Positions 41,329 to 50,864 of a stretch of 55,556 nt of DNA are shown here, piece by piece (position 1 is the first letter of the stretch; each line of letters starts with the position of its first letter). Position numbers and translations under genes: made by a program. The stretch spans positions 1 through 55,556 of the forward strand of contig CAYGHG010000003.1 of NCBI GenBank assembly GCA_964349515.1. Reading direction: 5' to 3'. The stretch is from CAYGHG01 sp964349515. Lineage in GTDB: Bacteria; Oederibacteriota; PGYV01; CAYGHG01. The notes under the pieces were generated by a model, which worked only from the letters and a program-made list of their open reading frames with translations, was not told the DNA's origin and did not search any database.

Positions 41329-43388
41329 GCATTGGTCTCCAGCTCAAGTTTTTGATTTTCCAGGTCAACTCTTGTAATTATAACAGATATTTCACACCCT
41401 GTCCTGAAAATTTTCTTTGTCCGTTTTCCGACCGCTCTCTGTCCGTCGCGCTCAAAATAAAAGTAATCACCCATCGAGTCAAAAGTTATGAACCCTTCCA
41501 CGGGATAATCCTTCAGCTCCGCGACAAGGCCTGCCTGCGTCACCTTTGTGACTATGGCCTGCATTTCCCTGTCCAGCATTCCGCGCAGGAAATCCAGGGC
41601 ATATACTTTAAAAACCTCATTCTCGGACCGCTCGGCGCGTTCCTCGCAGCCGCTTATGTGAAGGGCTGTGTCCTTTAAATCTTTCCTGTCAGGCACACCC
41701 TCTTTTTCGGATTTTTGCACTGATTTAATAAGCCTATGCAGCACAAGGTCGGCATAGCGCCTGATAGGAGAGGTAAAGTGCGAGTACTTTTCAAGAGCCA
41801 GCCCGAAATGCCCGCTGTTCTTCTCGGAATATTTGGCAAGCTGCATTGAGCGCAGCAGTTTTCTTTCTATTATCTGCTTTCTCGGGTCGTTCTCTATGGA
41901 GGCCGCCACCCGTTGAAAATCCGCGTTAGTACCCCGCTTTAGCCTTACACCGAGGCCCATTGCCTTCATGTAGTTGTTGAAATCATCTATGTCCTTTACA
42001 AAAGGCTTGGGGTGTATCCTGAACATCCCCGCTTTCAGGCGCTTTAAAATAAAATCCGCAGCGCAGACATTTGCAGCTATCATAAAAAACTCCACGAGCC
42101 TGTGCGCGTCAAACTGAACCTTCCTGACTATATCCTCCACTTCCCCGGCGGCGTTAAAAACAAGTTTGGGCTCTCCGAGGGTAAAATCCACGCTCCCCCG
42201 CCTTTTAGCAGCGGTTTTCAGCACTTCCTTTAATTCGTTCATCGCCAGCAGTGTTTCCTTTAATTTTTCCGGCGCTTCCCGTTCTCCCTCTATGATTTCC
42301 TGAGCCTCCTCGTAAGTCAAACGTTTCGCGCTTCTTATCACGCTTTCGGCAATTTCATAACTTTCAATTTCGCCGTATTTATCTATCTTCATCAGCACCG
42401 AAAATGTCATCCTGTCTTCACCTTCCACCAGCGAACAGATACCGTTTGAGAGTTTTTCCGGCAGCATCGGATAGACTTCTTTGGGCAGGTAAACGCTGTT
42501 ACCGCGCAGCCGCGCCTCCCCGTCAAGAGTTCCGCCGGGGGTGACAAAATTTGAAACATCGGCTATATGCACGCCGAGTGACCAGCCTTCTCTTTCTTTC
42601 TTTATGGAAACCGCATCGTCAAAGTCCCTGGCGTCAACAGGGTCTATTGTTATTATAAAATCATCCCTCAGGTCAATCCTGCTCTTTATGTCCTCTTCCT
42701 GTTTTGTCTGCACGGCCTCAGCCTCGGCTTCATCAGGAAAATCACGCCTTATTTCATATTTATCCAGAATAAAGTTTTTATATGAATTTATATCATCCCT
42801 GTCGTACATATATGATATGACGCGCCCCTCAATAACCCCCTCTTTTTCGCTTACTTTTACCAGCACAATGTCATTTTCCTTTACCGGATGGCCGCCCGCG
42901 TCCGTAATCCTGATTACCGGCATCTGCTTTGACATGAGAAACCCTAAAAGCGCAGCACCCTGCTTTCTGACCCGGCACATAACAGGCGCCTCCGTCCTCG
43001 ACACCACCCTGCGCAGGAGCCCCTCCCGCCTGCCGTCGTACTTTTCTATTATATCCGCCTCAACAATATCGCCGGACAGCAGGGGTTCTACCGCCCTTGA
43101 CCCCATAAATATATCGTTACCGTCGCCGGTGACTATAAACCCAAAGTCGTGCCTTATGTCAACCCTGCCTGTTATAGTGTTTGAATTTGTTTTTGGTTTG
43201 TCGGAAGAAAACTTGTTCCTTCCCCTGTACACACCGCCTTCTTTGCCCAGTTCACGGAGTATTTTTTTTACCTGGCTGCGGTAAGACGGGTGTATCTTCA
43301 GCCTGTGCATAATGGTTTTTAAATCAAGGGGCTTTTCCTCATTTCGAAGAAAAGATATTATCTTCTGCCTGTCAGGGCTGTTTTTCAA
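41325..43388 (-). CDS. rnr: Ribonuclease R
   Basis: RNase R is a 3'-5' exoribonuclease of the RNB family that degrades structured RNA. It has 687 residues. An N-terminal winged helix (DLKTIMHRLKIHPSYRSQVK) is followed by cold-shock OB folds (GRVDIRHDFGFIVTGDGNDI), the RNB core with ITIDPVDARDFDDAVSIKKE (catalytic Asp cluster), HFTSPIRRYADLVLHR and a C-terminal S1 domain. The start is TTG, 6 bases after GGAGG. It lacks the long basic tail of E. coli RNase R. Confidence 0.93.
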   Translation of the reverse strand: MKNSPDRQKIISFLRNEEKPLDLKTIMHRLKIHPSYRSQVKKILRELGKEGGVYRGRNKFSSDKPKTNSNTITGRVDIRHDFGFIVTGDGNDIFMGSRAVEPLLSGDIVEADIIEKYDGRREGLLRRVVSRTEAPVMCRVRKQGAALLGFLMSKQMPVIRITDAGGHPVKENDIVLVKVSEKEGVIEGRVISYMYDRDDINSYKNFILDKYEIRRDFPDEAEAEAVQTKQEEDIKSRIDLRDDFIITIDPVDARDFDDAVSIKKEREGWSLGVHIADVSNFVTPGGTLDGEARLRGNSVYLPKEVYPMLPEKLSNGICSLVEGEDRMTFSVLMKIDKYGEIESYEIAESVIRSAKRLTYEEAQEIIEGEREAPEKLKETLLAMNELKEVLKTAAKRRGSVDFTLGEPKLVFNAAGEVEDIVRKVQFDAHRLVEFFMIAANVCAADFILKRLKAGMFRIHPKPFVKDIDDFNNYMKAMGLGVRLKRGTNADFQRVAASIENDPRKQIIERKLLRSMQLAKYSEKNSGHFGLALEKYSHFTSPIRRYADLVLHRLIKSVQKSEKEGVPDRKDLKDTALHISGCEERAERSENEVFKVYALDFLRGMLDREMQAIVTKVTQAGLVAELKDYPVEGFITFDSMGDYFYFERDGQRAVGKRTKKIFRTGCEISVIITRVDLENQKLELETNA

Positions 43389-43403
43389 ATCGAGCCTCCA
43401 TTT

Positions 43404-44321
43404 TTACTTTTTATCTTCCTTGAGCCATGTTTCGGGTATCATTTCAGTGTCTATTTCCTGCTCCCTCCACGTAGCGCCTTCTTTTACCGCATCCGGTTTT
43501 TCTTCCTCCGCCCTGGAAGACGAATAAACCCTGTATGAAACTCCTGCCCTATAGAGCAGCCTGTCATATCTGTTTAGCAGTGCATCCTGAGCGTAAAAAA
43601 GCCCTTCCACGCCTATGGAAAACCTGAAACCATTATCAAACTGAATTACCGCTTTCGGGATAATGTAAGCGCTGCCTCCTTCATTTGAATCAAAATTATA
43701 TTCCGTCTCAACGGTGAGATCCAAAGAATGCCTGTCATCGCTGTATGCCCTGTATCCTAAAACTCCTGACGCACCGAATGTGTAAGGCGCACCATTTATT
43801 AATCCGGCTTCTCCTGACACTCCGGCCCCCCATATAAACTGCCCTACTGCGCCGTCCGTTTCAGCCGCAGCAAAGAAACCGTAGAAATTTCCACGGTTCA
43901 GCAACCCTTCGGCAAATTCTCCCCAGACACCCGGCATCTTAAACCCCGCAGTAACATTAAGCAGTTCTTCCACTCTTTTATGCGCCGATACATATACCGA
44001 GTGCAGGTCATTTCTGTCTTCATTCCCTGATTTCTGCGTTATGTAGGTGAAGTACAAACCCGCGGCATATCCGTCAGGAAGCCCCACCCTCGCGCCCGCC
44101 TCGTATAAAATACCCCTCAGCGGCTCGCTTCTCTCCTGCCACTCACCGGAAACAGGAAGAAAAAAATCCTCATACAAAGCCGAGTACTCAAAATATTTTT
44201 CACTGTATACGGCGTCAACGTCAAGAACTCCCGGAAATGAACCGGAAATACGGTATATTGGCGCGGCGCTCAAAGAAAAAACAGATAAAAGCATTATCAA
44301 AAACGCGGCGGTCCGCTTCAC
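43404..44321 (-). CDS. Predicted outer-membrane barrel protein
   Basis: This 305-residue protein has a signal peptide (about 1-20, ending SAAP). The rest is mostly amphipathic beta strands with aromatic ends (YAAGLYFTYITQ, QFIWGAGVSGEAG, FRFSIGVEGLFYAQ, LLYRAGVSYRVYSS), as in a barrel of 10-14 strands. A charged tail follows. The GTG start overlaps the mltG stop. The tail after the last strand is unusual, since barrels often end on a terminal aromatic. The family is not recognised. Confidence 0.65.
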   Translation of the reverse strand: MKRTAAFLIMLLSVFSLSAAPIYRISGSFPGVLDVDAVYSEKYFEYSALYEDFFLPVSGEWQERSEPLRGILYEAGARVGLPDGYAAGLYFTYITQKSGNEDRNDLHSVYVSAHKRVEELLNVTAGFKMPGVWGEFAEGLLNRGNFYGFFAAAETDGAVGQFIWGAGVSGEAGLINGAPYTFGASGVLGYRAYSDDRHSLDLTVETEYNFDSNEGGSAYIIPKAVIQFDNGFRFSIGVEGLFYAQDALLNRYDRLLYRAGVSYRVYSSSRAEEEKPDAVKEGATWREQEIDTEMIPETWLKEDKK

Positions 44322-45355
44322 TTAGAACCCCTGTTCTTCCTGTTTTCAATCTTTGCCGCATTGTGGCCTTCAAGAGTCTCCGAAAAAGTATGTTCGCCTT
44401 CGTCGCGCACCACAAAAAACCTGTACTTGGTGACTGACGGATTAAGCGCCGCTTCAATGGACTTTAGTCCCGGGGCGCATATAGGCGTAGGCGGCAAGCC
44501 TATGTAAATGTATGAATTGTAGGGGGAATCAACGCGCAAATCACGGTAGGTAAGCGCCCCTGTTTTTTTGTTAAGTGCGTAACGTACGGTTGCACATGAC
44601 TCAAGTTTTTTCTGGTAAGGCTCCGGAGATTTCAGCCTGTTTACAAAAACCGAGGCAACTTTGGCCCTCTCGCTGTCGACCTTGGATTCTTTTTCCACCA
44701 GAGAGGCAAGTTTTATTACATAGTAACCGCTCAAAGAAAGCCCCTGTATGTTGTACCTGCCTTTCAGGTCTATTTTTACCTTTTCCCTGAATCTCGCATG
44801 CATAACTGAAATTATTTTTTTTTCACCTTCGCCCCTTACAAAATTATATGTGTCCGGAAAAAGGAGCCCTTCGGCTGACTTATATTCTATCCCGATGCTT
44901 TTCAAAAACTCGCGGTCCGAAGCTATCCTTAAAAACTCTTCCGCATAACCCAGCCCCGACCTTTCAACCAAAGCAGCCATATCACGAAGTTCGCTGCCCT
45001 CCGGGAAAACAATCCTATATTTGATGACATCACCTTTGACAATCCGGTTAAGTATGGAAACCATGTTTTCCGAATAGGAAAATTCATATTCTCCCGCTTT
45101 TAGTTTTGCCCTGCTGCCGGTTGCGACAGCGTATGCCATAAAAATCAGTTTATTTCTGAGAAGCCCCTCTTTTTTAAGCTCCTCCGCGGCGTTATTAAAC
45201 CCGCTGCCGTATTCTATATAAACCCTGGCTGTTTCATTACTGCCAATCTTTGCAGGCAAAAAAAACGCGGACAAGAAATATACCGTCACAAACGCCGCCA
45301 CAAGGACGGGAACTATCAGTACGTTTCTTTTTATCTTTAATAATTTATCATTCAT
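44318..45355 (-). CDS. mltG: Endolytic murein transglycosylase MltG (YceG family)
   Basis: MltG cuts nascent glycan strands and limits peptidoglycan chain length. It has 345 residues from the ATG at 45355, which overlaps the ruvX stop. A frame extended to 45505 lies inside ruvX and is rejected. One N-terminal membrane helix (about 8-32), a LysM-like subdomain, then the catalytic region ASLVEKESKVDSERAKVASV with the key Glu. RVDSPYNSYIYIGLPPTPIC and ALNPSVTKYRFFV are the end motifs. alaS-ruvX-mltG is a common cluster. Confidence 0.93.
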   Translation of the reverse strand: MNDKLLKIKRNVLIVPVLVAAFVTVYFLSAFFLPAKIGSNETARVYIEYGSGFNNAAEELKKEGLLRNKLIFMAYAVATGSRAKLKAGEYEFSYSENMVSILNRIVKGDVIKYRIVFPEGSELRDMAALVERSGLGYAEEFLRIASDREFLKSIGIEYKSAEGLLFPDTYNFVRGEGEKKIISVMHARFREKVKIDLKGRYNIQGLSLSGYYVIKLASLVEKESKVDSERAKVASVFVNRLKSPEPYQKKLESCATVRYALNKKTGALTYRDLRVDSPYNSYIYIGLPPTPICAPGLKSIEAALNPSVTKYRFFVVRDEGEHTFSETLEGHNAAKIENRKNRGSK

Positions 45356-45774
45356 TGCTTTTTTCCTCCGGAGTTCCTGTTCAGATAGTCCCGCAATATC
45401 AGCGAAGCGGCAATTTTGTCGTTTAAAAGTTTTCTTTTTTTCCTTGATACACCGGCGCTTATCAGCAGTTCTTCGGACTCCGCCGTGGTCATCCTCTCGT
45501 CCCACAGTATTGTTTCAGGCGCGCCAGCAACTGACTCCACAAGCGCCTTTAGCTCCTCCGCCAGAGTGTTGCCTGCGTTTTTTGTGCCGTCCATATTTAT
45601 CGGGTTTCCCACCAGCACAAGGGAGGGCTCATAGTCCCGAAACAGCTTTTCCAGTTCCTTTGGCAGCCTCTCGTTGTTATTAACAAAAGAAAGCGGGGAG
45701 GCAATAGTTCCCGAGGGATCGCTGATTGCTATTCCTATCCTCACCCTGCCCGGGTCAAGCGCCATTATCCTCAT
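45352..45774 (-). CDS. ruvX: RuvX/YqgF pre-16S rRNA nuclease
   Basis: This 140-residue RNase H-fold protein (YqgF) is linked to 16S rRNA 5' maturation and, by fold, to Holliday-junction resolvases. MRIMALDPGRVRIGIAISD has the first catalytic Asp, VLVGNPINMDGT the second strand, and ILWDERMTTAESEE the Glu/Asp pair. DKIAASLILRDYL ends the fold. It overlaps alaS by one base and mltG by 4. Confidence 0.93.
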   Translation of the reverse strand: MRIMALDPGRVRIGIAISDPSGTIASPLSFVNNNERLPKELEKLFRDYEPSLVLVGNPINMDGTKNAGNTLAEELKALVESVAGAPETILWDERMTTAESEELLISAGVSRKKRKLLNDKIAASLILRDYLNRNSGGKKQ

Positions 45775-48392
45775 CAGGAGACTTTCACGCTCTCATAAAC
45801 GGTTTCAAGCGCTTCTTTTATTTTAGAGGGGTCCTTTGCGCCTGCTTCCGCCATGTCACGCCTTCCGCCTCCGCCGCCCTTGCAGACTGCGGCGGCTTTT
45901 TTTACTATTGCGGATGCGTCATATTTGTCGGTTATGTCCTGCGTTACCACTGCGAGGAAATTTGCCTTTCCCTCCTCCGCATTGGCTATGACTATCACTG
46001 CCTTTTTCATCTTCTCACGCAGTACGTCACCCAAAGACCTGACCGAATCCTTGTCCGCGGACTGCAGGCTGATAGTAAGCACGTTTATGCCGTTTATTTC
46101 CACGGCAGACGAGATGTAATCGGCGGCGTTTTTGACCACGCTTCCTGTTTTTAATTTCTGTATTTCCCGCTCTTTTTCTTTAAGCTCAATCCCGAGCCTT
46201 GCTATTTTTTCCAAAAGCTCCCCCGTGTCTTTAGCCTTAAATTTATCCTTTAACTGCTTCACGAAATCGTCATAATCATCAAACATCGAAAGCGCGGCCG
46301 GGCCTGTCACCGCTTCTATCCTTCTTACGCCTGCGGCTGTTGAAACCGACGAGGTTATTTTAAAGAGGCCGGCCTCACCCGTATTTTTCAGGTGCGTGCC
46401 GCCGCAAAGCTCCATTGATACGCCTTCTACAGTAACCGTCCTTACACTGTCCTTATATTTGTCTTCAAAGAGCGCTATCGCCCCTCTTTTTTTTGCCTGT
46501 TCAATTTCCATTTCCTCAACACAAACAGGTGAAGCCTGCTCAATCCACGCATTTACCAGGCGTTCTGTTTTTCTTATCTCTTCGCCTGTTAAGGCGGCAA
46601 AATGAGTGAAATCAAAACGCAGCCTGTCTTCGTCAACGTACGAGCCTGCCTGTTCCACGTGGGGCCCGAGTATTGCCCTGAGAGCGGAGTGCAGCAGATG
46701 AGTCGAGGTGTGGTTCTTCATTACCGCCTCGCGCCTCGGAGTGTCCACGGAGGCGGTAATAACCGTTCCTTTTTCAATCAAGCCTGAAGTTATTTTTATC
46801 CTGTGCAGGTATATTCCGTCAATTTTCTGAGTATCTGTTACTTCTGCTTTTAGTGCATCATTGTAAAACAACCCCTTGTCGCCTGTCTGCCCGCCTGACT
46901 CCGCGTAAAAAGGAGTGGCATCAAGCACCACATCTGCGTCCTCGCCGGCCGCAGCCTGCGCGGCAGCTTCGCCTTTTTTAAGTATCGAAATTACTTTGCA
47001 CTGTGCCTCAACTTTTTCATATCCTAAAAATGACGTAACAGGCAGCCCTTCAATGGAGTGCTTTGGCGCGCGCGACGACAGTTCCGCGCTGACGCCCTTC
47101 CAGGCTTTTTTTGCCATTTCGCGCTGTTTTTCCATGTGAGCCTTAAACTGATTCATATCAAGCCCGAGCCCGTTTTCGAGCAGTATCTCGGCGGTAATCT
47201 CAGCCGGAAACCCGAAAGTATCATAAAGTTTGAACGCCGCCTCACCCGGCAGTTCTTTGAGCGATGCCGCTTTGGCCGCTTCTATCTCTTTATTCAGCAT
47301 TTCAAGGCCTTTATCCATAGTCTCCTGAAACTTGTCTTCCTCCATTTTTATTATCTGCGTTATGTATTCTTTCCTCGAAACAATCTCAGGATACGCGCCC
47401 CCCATTATATCAATTACAACCGGCACTGTTTTAAAAAGGAAAGGCTCTTTCATGCCCAGCAGCCTGCCGTGCCTTATGGCGCGGCGTATGACGCGGCGCA
47501 GGACATAACCCCTACCTTCGTTTGACGGAAGCACACCGTCGCCTATCAGGAAAGTAACGCTCCTCGCATGGTCTGCAATAACCCGAAGCGATACGTCCTG
47601 CTTTTCAGTTACGCCGTACTTAACCCCGCATTTTTCGGCAGCGTCTTTGATAATCGGCATGAAAAGGTCTGTTTCAAAATTGGAAAACCTGCCCTGGCAG
47701 ACAGCAGCAAGGCGCTCAAGCCCCATTCCCGTATCTATGTTTTTTTGAGCAAGCGGGCCGAGCGAGCCGTCTTCTTTTTTGTCAAACTCGGTAAATACCA
47801 GATTCCAGATTTCAAGAAACCGGTCATCGTTTTCTTCTATATCCTTGTGTGTCACTACTCCCGCCTTGCCCTCAAGGTCAAAATATATCTCCGAGCAGTA
47901 CCCGCACGGCCCGACAGTGCCCATTTCCCAGAAATTAGTGGCCTCACCCATTCTGAAAATTCTGTCTTCCGGCACCTTCATCTTGTCTTTCCATATCGCA
48001 AAAGCTTCATCGTCTGTTTTATATACGGTTATATACATGCGCTCTTTGGGAAGCTTTGCCTTTTCAGTCAGAAACTCCCACGCCCAGGCTATCGCCTCTT
48101 CTTTAAAGTAATCACCGAATGAGAAGTTTCCCAGCATCTCAAAAAATGTATGGTGCCTTCTCGTTCTTCCGACGTTTTCAATGTCATTTGTCCTGATGCA
48201 TTTTTGGCAGCTTGCGGCACGGGTGAACACAAGCGGTACGCGGCCCAGAAAATAGTCCTTAAAAGGCACCATTCCCGCCACGTTAAAAAGAAGCGTGTTA
48301 TCTTCCGGCACAAGGGGCCAGCTGGCCTTTACCGTGTGGCCCTTGCCCGCGAAAAAATCAAGATACATTTGTCTCAGTTCCGAGCTCTTCAA
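45774..48392 (-). CDS. alaS: Alanyl-tRNA synthetase
   Basis: This class II synthetase charges tRNA-Ala. It has 872 residues. Order: catalytic domain from residue 1 (YLDFFAGKGHTVKASWPLVP; RRHHTFFEMLGNFSFGDYFK), tRNA-recognition helices, editing domain (HTSTHLLHSALRAILG and MELCGGTHLKNTGE zinc/editing motifs), and the C-Ala domain. The start is TTG behind a full AGGAGGAG site, and there is no nearby ATG in frame. It is the first gene of the alaS-ruvX-mltG run. Confidence 0.96.
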   Translation of the reverse strand: MKSSELRQMYLDFFAGKGHTVKASWPLVPEDNTLLFNVAGMVPFKDYFLGRVPLVFTRAASCQKCIRTNDIENVGRTRRHHTFFEMLGNFSFGDYFKEEAIAWAWEFLTEKAKLPKERMYITVYKTDDEAFAIWKDKMKVPEDRIFRMGEATNFWEMGTVGPCGYCSEIYFDLEGKAGVVTHKDIEENDDRFLEIWNLVFTEFDKKEDGSLGPLAQKNIDTGMGLERLAAVCQGRFSNFETDLFMPIIKDAAEKCGVKYGVTEKQDVSLRVIADHARSVTFLIGDGVLPSNEGRGYVLRRVIRRAIRHGRLLGMKEPFLFKTVPVVIDIMGGAYPEIVSRKEYITQIIKMEEDKFQETMDKGLEMLNKEIEAAKAASLKELPGEAAFKLYDTFGFPAEITAEILLENGLGLDMNQFKAHMEKQREMAKKAWKGVSAELSSRAPKHSIEGLPVTSFLGYEKVEAQCKVISILKKGEAAAQAAAGEDADVVLDATPFYAESGGQTGDKGLFYNDALKAEVTDTQKIDGIYLHRIKITSGLIEKGTVITASVDTPRREAVMKNHTSTHLLHSALRAILGPHVEQAGSYVDEDRLRFDFTHFAALTGEEIRKTERLVNAWIEQASPVCVEEMEIEQAKKRGAIALFEDKYKDSVRTVTVEGVSMELCGGTHLKNTGEAGLFKITSSVSTAAGVRRIEAVTGPAALSMFDDYDDFVKQLKDKFKAKDTGELLEKIARLGIELKEKEREIQKLKTGSVVKNAADYISSAVEINGINVLTISLQSADKDSVRSLGDVLREKMKKAVIVIANAEEGKANFLAVVTQDITDKYDASAIVKKAAAVCKGGGGGRRDMAEAGAKDPSKIKEALETVYESVKVS

Positions 48393-48441
48393 GTTCTCCT
48401 CCTAAAATTGTAATAAAAACAGATATGTGTAATTTTATCAT

Positions 48442-48471
48442 ATTTTATGTAATATAAAAGCCTAAATACAA
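48442..48471 (-). promoter_or_regulatory. Candidate promoter of alaS operon
   Basis: On the minus strand TTGTAT (48471-48466), 18 bases, TAAAAT (48447-48442), about 50 bases before the TTG start. Reasonable fit, AT-rich surroundings. Confidence 0.45.
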
Positions 48472-48518
48472 AGGCAGAACCTGAATATAATAGTGTGTAA
48501 TATTATTTGCTATTATTT

Positions 48519-48564
48519 CCTCTCCCCTTCGGGGGAGAGGACCAAGGTGAGGGGGCGTAGTTTT
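48519..48564 (+). repeat. REP-like hairpin, copy 3
   Basis: CCTCTCCCC and GGGGAGAGG close a TTCG tetraloop (C-UUCG-G in RNA, very stable), followed by AGGTGAGGGGGCGTAGTTTT. Stem and the AGGTGAG flank match copies 1 and 2. Confidence 0.75.
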
Positions 48565-48755
48565 AAACCTTAAAAACTCACTCTTCCCGCCCGTCTGCCC
48601 CGCGAGCGGAACAAAAGGAGAATAGCCCGTTATTATCTCTTGTTCTACAATTATTCACTTTTCGGACAGTGTCACAAAAACGCGCGGCAGACTGCCGTCA
48701 TGCGTTTCCAATCATTGATCACGGCTAATTGCTCAATAATCCGCCTTTTTTACCC

Positions 48756-48784
48756 TTTACACCCGCGTCTTTTATCTATATAAT
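48756..48784 (+). promoter_or_regulatory. Promoter of the gene at 48811
   Basis: TTTACA (48756-48761), 17 bases, TATAAT (48779-48784). The -10 is perfect. GGAGG and the ATG follow within 30 bases. Confidence 0.75.
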
Positions 48785-48810
48785 TTTTAAAAATCAAACC
48801 GGAGGCACTA

Positions 48811-49230
48811 ATGGACGCCGCAAAAAAGAAGGAAATAGTAACCACAGTTATCATAGTCATCTGCACTCTTATAATAGCTTTTCTCATGGTCAGGTTTGAG
48901 CTGGTAAAGCGGGCCAAACGCGAATACAACGAAGGCGAACGTTATCTTTCATTTTACAAGAGCCCCGACTTGAAAAAGCAGTACTACGATGAAAAACTTA
49001 AAAAGAAAGAAATCTCGGAAACCGAATATGAAATGCTGATGGAAGACAACGCGCTGAAAAACGCCTATGTGCAGTATAATACTGTAGTTGACCTCTTTAC
49101 CCCTCCTGAGTCAAAATGGGTCAAGCTTTCAAGACAGAGGCTCTCGGAAATAACCCCTGAATACAGCGCCTGGGTTGAAAAACTGCGCAGGGAAATAGAC
49201 GATGCGCCGCTTACCCCTCCGGCAAAATAA
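48811..49230 (+). CDS. Small single-pass membrane protein, unknown
   Basis: This 139-residue protein has one N-terminal membrane helix (residues about 9-29, EIVTTVIIVICTLIIAFLMV) and a highly charged, helical C-terminal part rich in Lys, Glu and Tyr, ending in PLTPPAK. GGAGG lies 5 bases before the ATG and a strong promoter is present. It converges on parB with 3 bases between stops and no terminator. I do not recognise the family. The C-terminal part has TPR-like length but no clear repeat. Confidence 0.72.
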   Translation: MDAAKKKEIVTTVIIVICTLIIAFLMVRFELVKRAKREYNEGERYLSFYKSPDLKKQYYDEKLKKKEISETEYEMLMEDNALKNAYVQYNTVVDLFTPPESKWVKLSRQRLSEITPEYSAWVEKLRREIDDAPLTPPAK

Positions 49231-49233
49231 GTT

Positions 49234-50088
49234 TTAAAGGTTTATCCTTAGAACGTCAAGTATCCTCTCAAGGTCTTCCTGCGAGTAGTACTCTAACTCT
49301 ATTTTTCCCTTTTTATAATCGCCCTTAACAGACACTTTTGTCCCAAACATCAGTTTCATCTTGTTTTCTATGCTTTTAAGCTCAGGCAGGCTGCTGCCTG
49401 GTTTTGATTTGGAGGTTTTTGTGCTTTTGGTTTTTTTAAGGGCTTTTTCAAGATCCCTCACCGAGAGCCCTTTTATCACGACAGCCTGCGCCATTATGCG
49501 CTGCTTTACCTGGTCATCTATGCCGAGCAGTACTTTTGCGTGGCCGGCTGTTATCTCGCCTTTCACTATCATTTCCTGAACAGGCTTTGAGAGCTTAAGC
49601 AGCCTTACGGCATTGGCAACATATACGCGGCTCTTGCTGAGCTCGTCCGCGAGTTCTTCCTGAGTGAGTTTTTTTGCCTCCATCAGCTGTTTGTACGCAG
49701 CCGCTTCCTCTATCGGATTTAAATCTTCCCTCTGGATATTCTCTATGAGGGCAAGCTCCATTTGTTCGGTGTTTGAAACATTTCTGATGACAACGGGTAT
49801 CTTTTTCAAACCCGCCCGCTGCGCCGCGATAAACCTGCGCTCACCCGCTATAATTTCATATTTCCCGCCTGTGTCCTTTACCACTATGGGGGTTATCACA
49901 CCCTTCTTTTTAACCGATTTTATGAGTTCGTCAAGTTTTTCAGCGGTAAAAGTCTTTCTTGGCTGGTTGGGGTTTGCCCTTATCTCGCTTATCTCTATCT
50001 CTTCAGCGGCAGCTTTTACCGAAGGCTGATTTTTCTTTGCCGTCGGAATCAGCGCGCCCAATCCTTTTCCCAGTGCCTGTCTGGCCAT
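49234..50088 (-). CDS. parB: Chromosome partitioning protein ParB (Spo0J)
   Basis: This CTPase binds parS sites and organises the origin region. It has 284 residues. The conserved start ALGKGLGALIP is followed by the N-terminal domain with IRANPNQPRKTF and the CTP-binding IAGERRFIAAQRAG, then the helix-turn-helix TQEELADELSKSRVYVANAV. A Ser/Lys-rich linker precedes the C-terminal dimer domain ending YYSQEDLERILDVL. It starts 8 bases after parA. No parS-like GTTTCACGTGAAAC palindrome was seen in the window. Confidence 0.95.
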   Translation of the reverse strand: MARQALGKGLGALIPTAKKNQPSVKAAAEEIEISEIRANPNQPRKTFTAEKLDELIKSVKKKGVITPIVVKDTGGKYEIIAGERRFIAAQRAGLKKIPVVIRNVSNTEQMELALIENIQREDLNPIEEAAAYKQLMEAKKLTQEELADELSKSRVYVANAVRLLKLSKPVQEMIVKGEITAGHAKVLLGIDDQVKQRIMAQAVVIKGLSVRDLEKALKKTKSTKTSKSKPGSSLPELKSIENKMKLMFGTKVSVKGDYKKGKIELEYYSQEDLERILDVLRINL

Positions 50089-50096
50089 GATGCCTC

Positions 50097-50864
50097 CTAT
50101 TTTCTCTTAACGCCGAGTATTTCGTCGCATAGCTTTTCGTAAGCCTGCGCCCCCTTTGAGTGCTTGTCGTAAAGGTTAATCGGCGTGCCGAAGCTCGGCG
50201 CTTCGGAAAGCCTTACGTTTCTCGGAATAATCGTGTCATATGCCCTGCTCTTGAATTTTTTCTTTATCTCTTCCACAACCTGAAGGGAAAGGCTCGTCCT
50301 GCTGTCAAACATGGTAATCAGCGCGCCCTCTATCGTAAGGCCCGGATTCAAAACCTCCCTGACGTTTTCTACGGTTTCCAAAAGCATCGCAAGCCCGTCA
50401 AGAGCGTAAAACTCGCACTGAATCGGGATGAGCACCGAGTCGGAAGCTGTAAGTGCGTTTAGGGTAAGCAGCCCGAGCGAAGGCGGGCAGTCTATAAATA
50501 CAAAATCATACCTGTCTTTTATTTCAGCAAGCGCGTCTTTCAGCCTTGTTTCCCTGTTTTCTATGTTTACAAGCTCCACTTCAGCGCCCGCGAGGTTGAT
50601 ATTCGCAGGCAGTACATCAAGCCCTTCTATCGCGGTCTTAACCAGGCTTTCATCGGCAGTTGAATCCCCAATCAGCACGCTGTATATCCCTGTTTCTATG
50701 TTTTTTTTATCTATTCCCAAACCAAGCGACGAATTGCCCTGAGGGTCTATGTCTATGAGAAGGGCCTTTTTTCCCCTCGCCGCAATGATACTGCATATGT
50801 TTACGGTTGTAGTGGTCTTGCCCACCCCCCCCTTCTGGTTTACTATGGAAATAACGCGCGCCAT
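50097..50864 (-). CDS. parA: Chromosome partitioning ATPase ParA (Soj)
   Basis: This deviant Walker-type ATPase works with ParB in origin segregation. It has 255 residues from the ATG at 50864, which overlaps the preceding gene's stop. A TTG three bases upstream is less likely. IVNQKGGVGKTTTTVNIC is the deviant Walker A, LLIDIDPQGNSSLGLG is A', and FVFIDCPPSLGLLTLNAL is Walker B. It lacks an N-terminal DNA-binding extension, so it is the chromosomal Soj type and not plasmid P1 type. Confidence 0.95.
   Translation of the reverse strand: MARVISIVNQKGGVGKTTTTVNICSIIAARGKKALLIDIDPQGNSSLGLGIDKKNIETGIYSVLIGDSTADESLVKTAIEGLDVLPANINLAGAEVELVNIENRETRLKDALAEIKDRYDFVFIDCPPSLGLLTLNALTASDSVLIPIQCEFYALDGLAMLLETVENVREVLNPGLTIEGALITMFDSRTSLSLQVVEEIKKKFKSRAYDTIIPRNVRLSEAPSFGTPINLYDKHSKGAQAYEKLCDEILGVKRK

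Larger units (their letters stand above)
48393..48810. other. Divergent alaS / small-membrane-gene spacer
   Basis: These 418 bases hold the alaS promoter on the left, a REP-like hairpin (48519-48564), a small GCGGCAGACTGCCG inverted repeat near 48685-48698, and the promoter of the gene at 48811. No further gene or RNA was recognised. Confidence 0.65.

Noticed and set aside
45356..45505. N-terminal extension of mltG to 45505
   Set aside because: The extra 50 residues come from the ruvX reverse frame and are basic and non-conserved. The ATG at 45355 has a membrane helix directly after it.
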